Positions 43,717 to 53,481 of a stretch of DNA of 64,000 nt are shown in pieces. Below the pieces are notes generated by a model, which made no database searches, was not told where the DNA came from, and was given only the letters and a program-made list of their open reading frames with translations. The DNA comes from DATGZX01 sp035296965. GTDB lineage: Bacteria > Planctomycetota > Planctomycetia > Gemmatales > Gemmataceae. Every line of letters starts with the position of its first letter. Positions within the stretch are counted from its first letter, which is position 1. The stretch spans positions 62,001-126,000 of the forward strand of contig DATGZX010000298.1 of the NCBI GenBank assembly GCA_035296965.1, in the 5' to 3' direction. Made by a program: the position numbers and the translations under genes.

Positions 43717-44463
43717 TTATCCTAAAACCCGTCGCAGGAATAGCTGTGTGCGCGGCGTTTGCGGCCGATCGATGACCTGGCTGGGCGGCCCTTCTTCGAC
43801 TATCTTGCCCTCGGCCAGGACGATGACGCGGTCGGCTGCCCGGCGTGCGAAGCCAATCTCGTGTGTCACCATTACCAGCGTCATGCCCTCGCGTTTCAGG
43901 TCTTCGAGTACTTCGAGCACCTCATTCTTCAGCTCGGGGTCGAGAGAGCTGGTGATTTCATCGCATAAGAGGCCACGCGGCTCCATCGCGAGCGCCCGCG
44001 CAATCGCCACGCGCTGTTTCTGTCCCCCTGACAGCTGCCGTGGATAGGCATCGGCGCGATCTCCCAGACCGACGCGCTTGAGCAGACTCAAGCCGCGCTC
44101 CCGTGCGGCGGACTTGCTCAGCTTCAATACATGGACCGGCGCCTCCATCACATTCTCCAAAGCAGTGAAATGCGGGAACAATTGAAAGTCCTGGAAAATC
44201 ATGCCCAGCAACCGGCATACTTGCTGTGAATCGTTGCCGTTGCCACGACTCGCCGCGGTGGAACGCAGGACATGCCGGCCGATCTGGATTTCGCCGCCGT
44301 CGATGGTGGTCAAGCCATTGAGGCAACGCAGGAGCGTCGATTTGCCACCGCCGCTTGGGCCGATGAGGGCCACGGTTTCACCGGCGTTCACCGTCAGGCT
44401 CACCCCGTCCAGCACGAGGCGGTCGCCAAAGCGCTTGGTGAGGTTGGCAACGTTGATCTGCAT
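43717..44463 (-). CDS. Polar amino-acid ABC transporter ATP-binding subunit
   Basis: A 248-residue ABC ATPase of the GlnQ/HisP type. Walker A GPSGGGKST at 35-43, Q-loop GMIFQDFQLFPHFTALENV, signature LSGGQKQRVAIARAL, Walker B GLLCDEITSSLDPEL and H-loop MVTHEIGFARRAADRV. Family members almost always read LLFDEPTSALDPE; here the Walker B reads LLCDEITSSLDPE. The start at 44463 lies 14 bases after the permease stop; a second ATG at 44481 overlaps it by 4 bases and could give a coupled start. The transporter's permease and binding protein are one fused gene upstream. Confidence 0.88.
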   Translation of the reverse strand: MQINVANLTKRFGDRLVLDGVSLTVNAGETVALIGPSGGGKSTLLRCLNGLTTIDGGEIQIGRHVLRSTAASRGNGNDSQQVCRLLGMIFQDFQLFPHFTALENVMEAPVHVLKLSKSAARERGLSLLKRVGLGDRADAYPRQLSGGQKQRVAIARALAMEPRGLLCDEITSSLDPELKNEVLEVLEDLKREGMTLVMVTHEIGFARRAADRVIVLAEGKIVEEGPPSQVIDRPQTPRTQLFLRRVLG

Positions 44464-44477
44464 ATCTTCGTTCCTGT

Positions 44478-45977
44478 TCATCCTTCGAGATCCTTGCTCC
44501 ATCGTTTTTCCAGGTAACGCGACACGTAGCCGAGTGGCACCGACATGATCAGGTACAAGGCGGCCGTGGCCAAACCAATCTCCAAATACTTCAGGCTCGA
44601 TTTCGACAGGATCTGATACTCCTTGCTCAACTCGACCACCGTGATGATGCTGACGATGCTGGTATCTTTGAACAGTCCCACGAAATCGTTGGTCATGGGC
44701 GGGAGGATCACCCGGATCGCCTGCGGCAGGATAATGCGACGGAATGTGAGAGCACGCGACATCCCAAGTGAGGCGGCTGCCTCCCACTGCCCGATTGGCA
44801 ACGTACCGATGCCGGAGCGATAGATCTCGGATTCGTAAGCAGCATAGTTCAAACCGAGACCCAGGATCGCCGCTTGCAAAGGGTCCAAATTCAATGCCAG
44901 GGGTAATTTGAGATTTTCGGCAACCACGGGCAAGCCGTAGTAGAGGAAGTAGAGCAGCAGCAAAACCGGGATGCCGCGGAAGAACTCCACGTAAAGCAAA
45001 CCGAGCCAGCGCAGTGGGGCCGGCCCGTAAAGTCGGATGAGGGCAATCGGCAATCCCAGCAGAACCGCAAGCAGCATGCTCGCGACGGTTATGAAGACTG
45101 TGAGCCCTGCCCCCTTGAGCAACAATGGCAAGTAAAGGGAGAAGCGCCATTCGCTCTCCGCGTCCGCCGCAATCAGCTTGCTGCTATCGTGGAGCAATTG
45201 GGGTTGTTCATCGTCCCACAGGCCCCACTTCTCATCGATGCGCCGCAACTCGCCGCTTTGCAGAAGGCGTTCCAGGGCCCCATCCAGTTGATTTGCAAGC
45301 GCATCGTTTCTGGGATTCAGGGCGATCGCGTAGTATCCGGGCTCGATGGGTGGGCCGGCGAATCTGAGCTTGGGATCGTCCTTCGCATAGTAGAGGGCGA
45401 TCGGCAGATCGAGCAAAACCCCGTCGATCCGCCCGAGAGCGAGATCTCCGTAGGGTTCAACCTGTCCCGAATAGATCTTCTTGTTGAGGCCAAGCTTGTC
45501 GAGCAGGCGCTGCGCAGCGGTGTCCGCGAGGGTGCCGATGGTTAGGTCCTGGCGGGCCCGGCATTCCTCGAGGCTTGTGAACCTGCGCTCGCCTGCGCGG
45601 GTGACGAATTGAAGTTTGTAAATGTAATAGGGCCGGGTGAAACGCACCTTTTTCTTGCGGTCCGGGGTAATTTCCAGCCCGTTCATGGCAAAGTCGAAGT
45701 CGCCACGTTCCAATCCGCTGAAGATACTTTCAAATTCGTATTGCTTGAATTGAATGCGCCGGCCCAGCTCGCGCTCCAGAGCTGCAGCGATGTCGACTTC
45801 GTAACCAATGTTCTTTTGAGGATCCTTGGGGTCTTTGAAGATGTAGGGGGCGCCTCCCTCCGCGTCCGCAGCCCAGAGGAGCGGCCTTTCCTCTGCTGTC
45901 GCTTTGGCGGATGGCAGTCCGCCGATCGGGATGGCGGCAAGGGTGGCGGCGATTACCAGCAACCATGATTTCGGCAT
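44478..45977 (-). CDS. Fused amino-acid-binding protein and permease (ABC)
   Basis: A 499-residue fusion. Residues 1-28 are a signal peptide; about 35-265 form an SBP_bac_3 binding domain (GYEVDIAAALERELGRRIQFKQYEF, GLERGDFDFAMNGLEITPDRKKKVRFTRPY). After a linker the permease half (about 275-495) begins LLLKGAGLTVFITVASMLLAVLLGLPIAL, with EFFRGIPVLLLLYFLYY and the EAA loop EAAASLGMSRALTFRRIILPQA. Such fusions let one polypeptide supply both parts in the membrane. With the adjacent ATPase it forms a complete importer of a polar amino acid or similar solute. Confidence 0.88.
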   Translation of the reverse strand: MPKSWLLVIAATLAAIPIGGLPSAKATAEERPLLWAADAEGGAPYIFKDPKDPQKNIGYEVDIAAALERELGRRIQFKQYEFESIFSGLERGDFDFAMNGLEITPDRKKKVRFTRPYYIYKLQFVTRAGERRFTSLEECRARQDLTIGTLADTAAQRLLDKLGLNKKIYSGQVEPYGDLALGRIDGVLLDLPIALYYAKDDPKLRFAGPPIEPGYYAIALNPRNDALANQLDGALERLLQSGELRRIDEKWGLWDDEQPQLLHDSSKLIAADAESEWRFSLYLPLLLKGAGLTVFITVASMLLAVLLGLPIALIRLYGPAPLRWLGLLYVEFFRGIPVLLLLYFLYYGLPVVAENLKLPLALNLDPLQAAILGLGLNYAAYESEIYRSGIGTLPIGQWEAAASLGMSRALTFRRIILPQAIRVILPPMTNDFVGLFKDTSIVSIITVVELSKEYQILSKSSLKYLEIGLATAALYLIMSVPLGYVSRYLEKRWSKDLEG

Positions 45978-46185
45978 CTCACTTACACCCCCTTTCGTAA
46001 AGAACCTCCTGTTTTGCATTTACCGAACATAAGCACAAATGACGAAGGACGCCAGGATTGGTTCACCCCTTTTTGTGTATTTCTTTCCTCTGACCCGGAT
46101 CAATCGACTTTGAAAATCCTGCCGGGTGTCGTAGCATCTCAGGTGCACTTGCATACCAAGCGTTCCAAATTCGAGGGACTCCTTG

Positions 46186-48450
46186 ATGCGCCGCGCCAGC
46201 CTCTGTCTCATGTCGATGTTTGCCCTCTGGGCCCTGGATGGCATGCCGGCAACGAGTGGTGGGGAACTTTGCCAATCCGGTCTTGTAGGGCAAGCTGCCA
46301 GCTTGAGCCACGTTTCCGCGCCGCACATGCCGTTTGGGATCGACAAGCGCGTTCTCTGGACGACTTCGCACGTCGTCGGCTCCCCCGACCCTCCACCACC
46401 ATATCGCATCGAGCGCTCTTTTCCACGGCTCAAGTTCGAGCAGCCGTTATATATCATGAAAGAGCCTGGATCGGACTATCTCTTTGTCATCCAGCGCTAC
46501 GGCAAGATCGCGCGCTTTCGGAACAACCAGGATGCCGACAAGGCACCGCTTTTTCTCGATACGGGCCGGGAGACCTATGCCATGGCCTTCCACCCACTTT
46601 ATGCAAAAAACGGGTACTTCTATGTTTTTCTGAACGGCACCTGGAACAAGACTCAGAGAAACCGGATTGTCCGCTACCAGGTCGATCGTCGACATCCGGA
46701 GCGCTGCGATCCAAAGACCGAGTTTCTTCTGGTCGAATGGGACTCAACAGGTCATGACGGCGGCTGTCTAGCCTTTGGACCTGACGGGAAGCTCTACATC
46801 TCGGTCGGAGACTCGACCAGCGGCTCCGACCCCCTCGAGACCGGCCAGGACCTCAGCGATTTGCTCGCCTCCATGATCCGCATTGATGTCGATCATCCCG
46901 ATCCTGGGAAGCCATACGGCATTCCCAAGGATAACCCATTCGTCCACATGGCGGGGGCTCGCCCGGAAATCTGGGCTTACGGCCTGCGCAATCCCTGGCG
47001 TTTCACCTTCGATCCGGAAACGGGCGATTTGTGGCTGGGCGACGTCGGTCAGGATCTCTGGGAGATGATCCACCTGATCAAGCGCGGCGGCAACTACGGT
47101 TGGAGCGTCATGGAAGGCAGCCATCCCTTTCAATTGCATCGGAAGCGAGGGCCGACACCCATTGTGCCGCCCATCGTTGAGCATCCCCACTCCGATTTTC
47201 GTTCGATCATCGGCGGGTTCGTTTACCACGGCTCACGCCTCAAGGAACTCCGCGGCGCCTACATCTACGGGGACCACGAAACGGGCAAGATCTGGGGACT
47301 CCGTTACGACGGCAAGAAGGTCACCTGGCACAAGGAGCTTGCGCAGACGACCATCAAAATCGTCGCGTTCGGGGAGGACCGCCAGGGAGAGCTGTACGTC
47401 GTCCCGCTGAGCGGCGAGATTTTCCACCTGGAGCCTGCCCCACCCGCCATCACCGACACTAAATTTCCAACCCGTCTGAGCGAGACCGGATTGTTCACAT
47501 CAGTGAAGGACCACCAGCCCGCTCCAGGGTTGATACCCTACTCGGTAAATTCCCCACTTTGGTCCGATAACGCCCACAAGGATCGCTACCTGGCGCTGCC
47601 TGGCGACGCGCAAATCGAGTTCAACTCTTACGAAAGCTGGGACTTCCCCGACGGGGCTGTCATGGTGAAAACATTTTCACTCGATACGCAGGTTGGCGAT
47701 CCCTCGTCCCGGCGCCGCATCGAGACCAGGCTCCTGACCCGGCAACAGGGGCAGTGGCACGGCTATACCTATCTCTGGAACGACGCCCAAACCGACGCGG
47801 AATTGGTTCAGGCGACAGGAACGGATCGGGTTTTCACCATTCGAGATTCGAACGTCTCGGGTGGCGAGCACCAGCAAAGCTGGCATTATCCAAGCCGTGC
47901 GGAGTGCATGGTGTGCCACTCTCGGGCTGCCAAATTTGTGCTGGGGCTCAGCACTCCGCAATTGAATAGGGACCACAACTACGGAGGAGTCGTCGCGAAC
48001 CAATTGCGAACGCTGGAGCACCTGGGGCTGTTTACTTCCAGGTTAGTACTTCCGCCGGAGGAACACCGGCGGCTTGTCGACCCCTACGACCAAACCGCAA
48101 CCCTTGATGAACGGGTCCGTTCCTATTTGCACGCCAACTGCTCCCATTGCCATGTCACCGACGGCGGCGGCAACGCCCGCATGCAACTGCGTTACCCGAC
48201 GCCTGCGGAGGAAATGAACACGATAAATGTGCGGCCGCAGCACGAGAGCTTCGGTATTGCGGACGCCCGTCTGATTGCCGCAGGCGACCCCGAGCGCTCG
48301 ATCCTTTACCAGCGCATCAGCCGGCTGGCGCCGGGACGTATGCCGCCGCTCAGCTCAACTGTTGTGGATGCACGTGGACTACAGCTCTTTCGGGACTGGA
48401 TCAAGCAGCTCAAGACCAAACCTGATATGGTCAAGGAAGGTGGGCGCTAG
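46186..48450 (+). CDS. PQQ sugar-dehydrogenase-like propeller with c-type haem domain
   Basis: About 754 residues. A signal peptide is followed by a GSDH-type six-blade propeller (about 60-420: GIDKRVLWTTSHVVG, FAFHPLYAKNGYFYVFL-like, GHDGGCLAFGPDGKLYISVGD, EIWAYGLRNPWRFTFDP). The C-terminal third has two haem-type CxxCH sites, CMVCH near 580 and CSHCH near 655, of the planctomycete repeat type. It probably oxidises a sugar or lactone-like substrate outside the cytoplasm and passes electrons to its own haem. GAGGGA precedes the ATG at 46186. Overlaps nothing; the next gene starts 39 bases later. Confidence 0.82.
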   Translation: MRRASLCLMSMFALWALDGMPATSGGELCQSGLVGQAASLSHVSAPHMPFGIDKRVLWTTSHVVGSPDPPPPYRIERSFPRLKFEQPLYIMKEPGSDYLFVIQRYGKIARFRNNQDADKAPLFLDTGRETYAMAFHPLYAKNGYFYVFLNGTWNKTQRNRIVRYQVDRRHPERCDPKTEFLLVEWDSTGHDGGCLAFGPDGKLYISVGDSTSGSDPLETGQDLSDLLASMIRIDVDHPDPGKPYGIPKDNPFVHMAGARPEIWAYGLRNPWRFTFDPETGDLWLGDVGQDLWEMIHLIKRGGNYGWSVMEGSHPFQLHRKRGPTPIVPPIVEHPHSDFRSIIGGFVYHGSRLKELRGAYIYGDHETGKIWGLRYDGKKVTWHKELAQTTIKIVAFGEDRQGELYVVPLSGEIFHLEPAPPAITDTKFPTRLSETGLFTSVKDHQPAPGLIPYSVNSPLWSDNAHKDRYLALPGDAQIEFNSYESWDFPDGAVMVKTFSLDTQVGDPSSRRRIETRLLTRQQGQWHGYTYLWNDAQTDAELVQATGTDRVFTIRDSNVSGGEHQQSWHYPSRAECMVCHSRAAKFVLGLSTPQLNRDHNYGGVVANQLRTLEHLGLFTSRLVLPPEEHRRLVDPYDQTATLDERVRSYLHANCSHCHVTDGGGNARMQLRYPTPAEEMNTINVRPQHESFGIADARLIAAGDPERSILYQRISRLAPGRMPPLSSTVVDARGLQLFRDWIKQLKTKPDMVKEGGR

Positions 48451-48489
48451 CATCCTTGCACCACTGCGTGCACACGGTCGGAGCTGGTT

Positions 48490-49263
48490 ATGGATAAGCC
48501 ACTTGTCCTTGCCGAAGTCGTCGACCACGTCGCCATTTTGACGCTCAACCATCCCGAAAAGCGCAACGCTCTCTCTCGGGCGATGCTCACCGCGCTCGGG
48601 CGCGAATTAGCCCGACTTGCCGGGGAGCATAATGTCCACGTCGTCATTCTGCGGGCCAATGGTCCGGTGTTCAGCTCCGGTCATGATTTACGGGAGCTGG
48701 TGGACGGTGCCGAAGACGACTACGCATCACTGTTCGTACTGTGCACCGAGGTCATGGAAGCCATCCGCAAATTGCCACAGCCCGTGATCGCCCAGGTGCA
48801 CGGCATCGCGACCGCAGCGGGCTGCCAGCTGGTAGCCAGTTGCGATCTGGTCGTCGCATCCGAAGACGCCGCGTTTGCCACGCCAGGAGTCAAGATTGGC
48901 CTGTTTTGCACCACGCCGGCCGTCGCTCTGGTCCGTGCCGTCGCGCCCAAGAAGGCGATGGAGATGTTGCTCACCGGGATGCCGATCAAGGCTGCCGAAG
49001 CAGAAAGAATTGGCCTGATAAACCGAGTCGTTCCCGTTGGTCGATTGGACGAAGAGACCATGCGTCTGGCTCAGCAAATAGCCAATGCCAGCGCTTACAC
49101 GGTTTCGCTGGGGAAGGCAGCGTTCTACGAGCAGCTCCCACTCGATTACCCCGAGGCTTATGCAGTCGCTCAAAAGTCCATGGTTGAGAATGCGCTCGCC
49201 CGAGACGCCCAGGAGGGCATGAAGGCGTTTCTGGAGAAACGTGCTCCCACGTGGCAGAATTAA
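48490..49263 (+). CDS. Enoyl-CoA hydratase/isomerase family protein (ECHDC3-like)
   Basis: A 257-residue crotonase-fold protein. The CoA-binding and oxyanion blocks are FSSGHDLRELV (about 61-71) and HGIATAAGCQLVASCDLVVAS (about 104-124). Crotonase has a second catalytic Glu in the block EPE-x-x-x-G-x-x-P; here that block reads ATPGVKIGLFCTTPAVAL, with no Glu. The pattern matches the ECHDC3 branch, whose reaction is not settled. GGAG lies just upstream of the ATG. It is 39 bases after the haem-propeller gene. Confidence 0.85.
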   Translation: MDKPLVLAEVVDHVAILTLNHPEKRNALSRAMLTALGRELARLAGEHNVHVVILRANGPVFSSGHDLRELVDGAEDDYASLFVLCTEVMEAIRKLPQPVIAQVHGIATAAGCQLVASCDLVVASEDAAFATPGVKIGLFCTTPAVALVRAVAPKKAMEMLLTGMPIKAAEAERIGLINRVVPVGRLDEETMRLAQQIANASAYTVSLGKAAFYEQLPLDYPEAYAVAQKSMVENALARDAQEGMKAFLEKRAPTWQN

Positions 49264-49407
49264 GCGATGCTGGAGGCAAAGTCCTCCGCCTCAACAGCCT
49301 TCCGGTTGGCTCAGTGATAAGACGTCAACTGAATGATCTCCCATCCGCTTGTTCTCAGTTCTCGGAAGCCGCATAATGTGAGAAACTATCGTGGGAAGGA
49401 GAAAACG

Positions 49408-50064
49408 ATGTCCACAGTTCTTCCTGCACCGCCCGAATTTTGGACCGCAGTCGAGGTCGCGAAGCGATTCGGCCCGCTTCCCATGAAGCGACTACGTTTG
49501 AATCCAAATCTCCACCTCCCCGCCACAGAACAAGACGTGCTGTCCCTTTATGCGGAGGAGAAGCGCCTCTACGAACTTGTGGATGGACTTTTGGTGGAGA
49601 AAGTCATGGGGCTCCGCGAATCATGCCTGGCCATGGTCCTTATCCAGCATCTGCGCAATTACCTGGCCGGACGCAATCTCGGCACTGTGGCAGGTGAAGC
49701 GGGAATGATGCGCCTCGCACCGGGACTCGTCCGGATTCCTGATGTTTCCTATATCTCGTGGGATCGGCTGCCGAACCGGCAACTTCCCCGCGAGCCATTG
49801 CCGAGCCTGGTTCCAGATCTGGCCGTCGAGGTGCTGAGCTCGAGTAACACTGAACAAGAGATGTTACGGAAGATCCAAGATTACTTCGCGGCGGGCGCCG
49901 AATTAGTGTGGTTGGTCCATCCGGATCATCGGACCGTGGAAGTATATACGAGTCCCCAGGAGGTTACCCTTCTCGGGATTGGGCAGACCTTGAGCGGCGG
50001 GTCGCTCCTACCCAATTTCTTTTTGCCCTTGAAGGATTTGTTCGCCGAACTCAATCCGCAATAG
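49408..50064 (+). CDS. Uma2-family (DUF820) PD-(D/E)XK-like protein
   Basis: A 218-residue restriction-endonuclease-fold protein of the Uma2 family, common in cyanobacteria and planctomycetes. The nuclease-like core is visible: a Glu-bearing helix in YELVDGLLVEKVMG, then PDVSYISWDRLP, the strand VPDLAVEVLSSSNTEQEM (acidic Asp and Glu) and the motif KIQDYFAAGAELVWLVHPDHRTVEVY. The usual family role is unknown; many copies appear in arrays near toxins. GGGAAGGAG precedes the ATG at 49408. The gene stands alone between the crotonase and the DUF1549 gene. Confidence 0.85.
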   Translation: MSTVLPAPPEFWTAVEVAKRFGPLPMKRLRLNPNLHLPATEQDVLSLYAEEKRLYELVDGLLVEKVMGLRESCLAMVLIQHLRNYLAGRNLGTVAGEAGMMRLAPGLVRIPDVSYISWDRLPNRQLPREPLPSLVPDLAVEVLSSSNTEQEMLRKIQDYFAAGAELVWLVHPDHRTVEVYTSPQEVTLLGIGQTLSGGSLLPNFFLPLKDLFAELNPQ

Positions 50065-50079
50065 CCCCGCTCATTCCCA

Positions 50080-53000
50080 TCAATGATTGAACAAAAACGC
50101 TGGGCTGTTGATCAGCGCCCAGGCAAGGTCTTGAGCGCCCAGGAGTCGCTTGTCGCCAGGCAAGGGATACCTGGCCTGTTCCTGTTGCAGCCGCATCCAC
50201 TCGGCGTCAGTTGAGCGATAATAGCTGGCCAGCTCGGTCCGTTGCTGGGCCGTGCGTTTCTCGGATGCGATGGCAATAATTTTCGCGACGGCATCCGGCA
50301 AGCCATCGATCGACATCGGCGCCTCCGCGGTGGTAGCCGAGAGGCGGAATCTGCCGATATTGTGCTCCTTGCCGAAATAACGCTGGTCGAGGGTTAACGT
50401 GAGCGTGGTCCCTTTGTTGATGGTCGCAGGGTCCTTCACTTCAAAGATGGCGACATGCCGTTTGCCGAACTCAGGCAAAACCGCCCAGCCGGTCTTGGGA
50501 TCGCCGTCGATAGATGCCGCCACGGGCCAACCGTCTTGCGAGAAATCTGCGATTGCCTTGCGAAGGAGAATGCTCTTGGTGTTGGTTGGTTCCGCCTTTG
50601 GTGCCGCGGTCACTCGGAATTCATTCAAGACAAAGTTGCCGTTGGGTGCCCGGCCAGGCCCTTGAGAAGGCAAATGCGAATCGGGCAAAACTTCCAGTCG
50701 GAACCCTGTGATCTTGTCGAGGATGGTGTCGGTCGTAATCGAGTAGACCTCAGGGAAAGCGTTTTTGCCGCTGGCCAGCAACGATCCATCGGACTGCTTG
50801 GTCAGCACGGCCCCGCCCTTCGATTTTGCGCTGCTCGGCTCCAGGACGGTCCATTGCGGAAGCTTTAGCGCTTTCTCCCAGGCTGCTTGCTTGCCAGGGA
50901 TTTGCTTCTCATAAGCTGCTAGTGCTGTAGCCCGCCGATTGTGCTCGTCAAGTTGTCGGAGGTACTCGTCGGTATCCGCTCCGAGAGCCTTAAGGCCGGC
51001 CGCGACCTCGTCCTTGGTTGGTGCACGACACAAGATGGAGAGGAACAATTCCTCGACGAGTTTTGTGTCGTCCTTCTCGGTCGCAACCAGCCGGGAAATT
51101 CGGTTGCCCGGGTCCTTGATCGCGTCCGCGACCACAGGGCCATTAATGAGGTTGAGGACGGGTCCAAGCATCATCCCCGAGGAGCGCTCGCATTCGCAAG
51201 AGCTCTCTCGTGGCGGCCTGCCAAAGAGGTCCAGGAAGCCGCTGGGGACCTCGACCTTCGAATCGATCTGCTGCACCGCCCGCAGACCGGCGGGCATTCC
51301 CCCCAGCCGTTCTACAGTTCCTGTTGCTCGGTGTAGGGTATCGTAGATCACCTCGGCAGGCAGGCGTCGCGCCAGCGCGTGCGAGTAATTGATGTCGTCG
51401 TCCTGGTTCCAACGGCTGGTAGCGATCGACTGCTGGTAAACGCGCGACTTGCAAATCGTACGTACGAGTTCCTGCACGTTGTAACCGCTCTTCACGAACT
51501 CCTCGCTCATGCGGTCCAGCAGTTTGGGATTGGTGGGCGGGTTGCCGGCCCGGATATCGTCGATCGGCTCGATCAGGCCGACGCCCATCAGATAACTCCA
51601 GATGCGGTTCACATAACTCTTGGCGAAATACTGATTATCCTTGGAAGCAATCCAGTTGGCGAGCTGCTCGCGGCGGCTGGCGTTGGCAGGTGACGAACCC
51701 GCGTGCTTGTAGGGGAACTCCGGTGCAGCCAACGCGCCGGTCCGCTCGTTCTTGACCTCGCCTATTTTCTTGTCATAAACGATCTCGACCAGCGCGGTTG
51801 CTTGCTCGACATCGGTGCCGCCCACTTTTTGGTTCTTGAATTTAGGATCGTCCTTGCGGGCCACTTGCGCGAAGTAGGCCGAGAGGTGATAGTACTGGTC
51901 CTGGGTCCAGCGCTCGAACGGATGGTCGTGGCACTTGTTGCAGTTGAAGCGCACCGCCAGGAACAGCTGAGTGGTATTTTCCATCGTTCCTTGCGGATCG
52001 CGCAGAATCTTGAAGTAGGCAGCCGGCGGATTTTCCAGCGTCGAGCCGGACGCCGTCAGAATGCTCAGCACAAACTTGTCGTAGGGCATGTTGCTGGAGA
52101 CGGCATGCTCAATCCAGCCGCGCAGCGCCATGGCTCCTTTTTCGCCCAGGAACTTGCGATTGACCTGGAGGAGGTCTGCCCACTTGTTGGTCCAGTATTC
52201 GACGTAGTCGGCGCTGCCGATCAGCTTGTCCACGACCTCGTCGCGCTTCGCCTTCGCTGGCCGGCGGTCAGCGAGAAAGGACCGTATTTCCTGCGTTTGG
52301 GGGGGCAATCCGGTCAGGTCGAGGTGGATCCGGCGCAAAAAGTCGGCATCGTCGCAGAGGTCGCTCGGCAGCACCTTGACCAGCTTCAGCTTTTCATCAA
52401 CCAGCTGATCGATGTAGCCAAACTCGGGCACTTCTTTCCAGGCGAATCCACTGCGGTCGCCCATGACGATCAGCGTCGTCGCCGTGTAGTTGCCCTCGTA
52501 GCGGGCCAGCATCGTCGCTTCGCCGCGGCGCAGCGCGCTAACTAACCCCTGCTTGTTGACGGTCGCAATTTCCTGATTGCTTGTTTCGATAAATGCTTCG
52601 GCACTGACGTCCCGCATTGAGCCATCGCTGTAGGTAGCCAGGACAGCCATCTGCTGATTCATTCCCGGCAGCGGCATGATGGGCGCTTTCGGGAAAATAT
52701 CGATGCTCGCCACCCGCGGACTTTTCAAATCGAGCTTGACGCCGTCGGCGATCCAGGCATGGAGCAGTTCATAGAAAGGTTCGCCAGGTTTGATAAGCAT
52801 GCTGCCCTGGTGCGGGACCGCTCCGGTGGGCTTTAGCAGCATGAGGCTGCGCTCCGGTGCGGCGCGATTGAAACGCCTCCCCTCCAGGTCATCCGTCAGA
52901 GCTTGATAGTCCGCAAGCGGGTCGTAGCCGCGTAGCGACAGCTTGAATCCATTCTTGCCTTTTTGGGCTCCATGGCAGGTGCCTGCATTGCAGCCAATCT

Positions 53001-53418
53001 TGGACATCGCCGGCATGACGTCACGAACGAAGCTAACTTCGTACTTGTCCTTTTGCCCGGTGATGGTGAAGGGAATATTTGCGGTCTGGCCGGCGAGCGT
53101 GCACTTCAAAATTCCTTTGCCGTCCGCGACCGGGCGGACAAGACCGGTGGGCGATAGAGTGATGAGGCTGGTGGGTCGTTCAATCTTGGCAAGGCGCGTG
53201 ACGTCGATGCGTTCGCCGCTGGCGAGCTGACCCGTCAGGAGGAGCTGGCGATAGTCGTAGGGAGTTTTCAGTTCGAGGCTCGCCGGCTGAGCCTCTATGC
53301 GAACGATGCTGGCCCCCGCGGGAATCTTCTCCTGAGCGGAAATGTTCGTTGCCGCGCCGACTCCCACGCCTGCGATGGCCATCAAAAACGCAAACCGGTG
53401 GAGAGAATGGTGGTTCAT
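50080..53418 (-). CDS. DUF1549/DUF1553 haem-type exported protein
   Basis: A 1112-residue exported protein with a signal peptide (about 1-28). It has an N-terminal BIG_2-like beta domain, a haem-type CxxxxCH in CNAGTCHGAQKG, a second BIG_2-like region, DUF1549 (about 350-530, with HLDLTGLPP and CNKCHDHPFERWTQDQYY) and DUF1553 at the C-terminus (about 590-850, with YVNRIWSYLMGVGLIEPIDDIRAGNPPTNP). Planctomycetes encode this pair next to DUF1501 in large numbers; the function remains unknown. It is downstream of the haem-WD40 gene. Confidence 0.9.
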   Translation of the reverse strand: MNHHSLHRFAFLMAIAGVGVGAATNISAQEKIPAGASIVRIEAQPASLELKTPYDYRQLLLTGQLASGERIDVTRLAKIERPTSLITLSPTGLVRPVADGKGILKCTLAGQTANIPFTITGQKDKYEVSFVRDVMPAMSKIGCNAGTCHGAQKGKNGFKLSLRGYDPLADYQALTDDLEGRRFNRAAPERSLMLLKPTGAVPHQGSMLIKPGEPFYELLHAWIADGVKLDLKSPRVASIDIFPKAPIMPLPGMNQQMAVLATYSDGSMRDVSAEAFIETSNQEIATVNKQGLVSALRRGEATMLARYEGNYTATTLIVMGDRSGFAWKEVPEFGYIDQLVDEKLKLVKVLPSDLCDDADFLRRIHLDLTGLPPQTQEIRSFLADRRPAKAKRDEVVDKLIGSADYVEYWTNKWADLLQVNRKFLGEKGAMALRGWIEHAVSSNMPYDKFVLSILTASGSTLENPPAAYFKILRDPQGTMENTTQLFLAVRFNCNKCHDHPFERWTQDQYYHLSAYFAQVARKDDPKFKNQKVGGTDVEQATALVEIVYDKKIGEVKNERTGALAAPEFPYKHAGSSPANASRREQLANWIASKDNQYFAKSYVNRIWSYLMGVGLIEPIDDIRAGNPPTNPKLLDRMSEEFVKSGYNVQELVRTICKSRVYQQSIATSRWNQDDDINYSHALARRLPAEVIYDTLHRATGTVERLGGMPAGLRAVQQIDSKVEVPSGFLDLFGRPPRESSCECERSSGMMLGPVLNLINGPVVADAIKDPGNRISRLVATEKDDTKLVEELFLSILCRAPTKDEVAAGLKALGADTDEYLRQLDEHNRRATALAAYEKQIPGKQAAWEKALKLPQWTVLEPSSAKSKGGAVLTKQSDGSLLASGKNAFPEVYSITTDTILDKITGFRLEVLPDSHLPSQGPGRAPNGNFVLNEFRVTAAPKAEPTNTKSILLRKAIADFSQDGWPVAASIDGDPKTGWAVLPEFGKRHVAIFEVKDPATINKGTTLTLTLDQRYFGKEHNIGRFRLSATTAEAPMSIDGLPDAVAKIIAIASEKRTAQQRTELASYYRSTDAEWMRLQQEQARYPLPGDKRLLGAQDLAWALINSPAFLFNH

Positions 53419-53481
53419 GTATTTTCTCAGGTTCGCTTTGGCTGCAATGGGTCCAATCAGCCGAACGCCAGCAATGGTTCT

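Noticed and set aside
44482..45150. Upstream extension of the ABC ATPase gene to about 477 residues
   Set aside because: The extra part is the shadow frame of the fused binding-protein/permease gene; family members begin at MQINV-like sequence.
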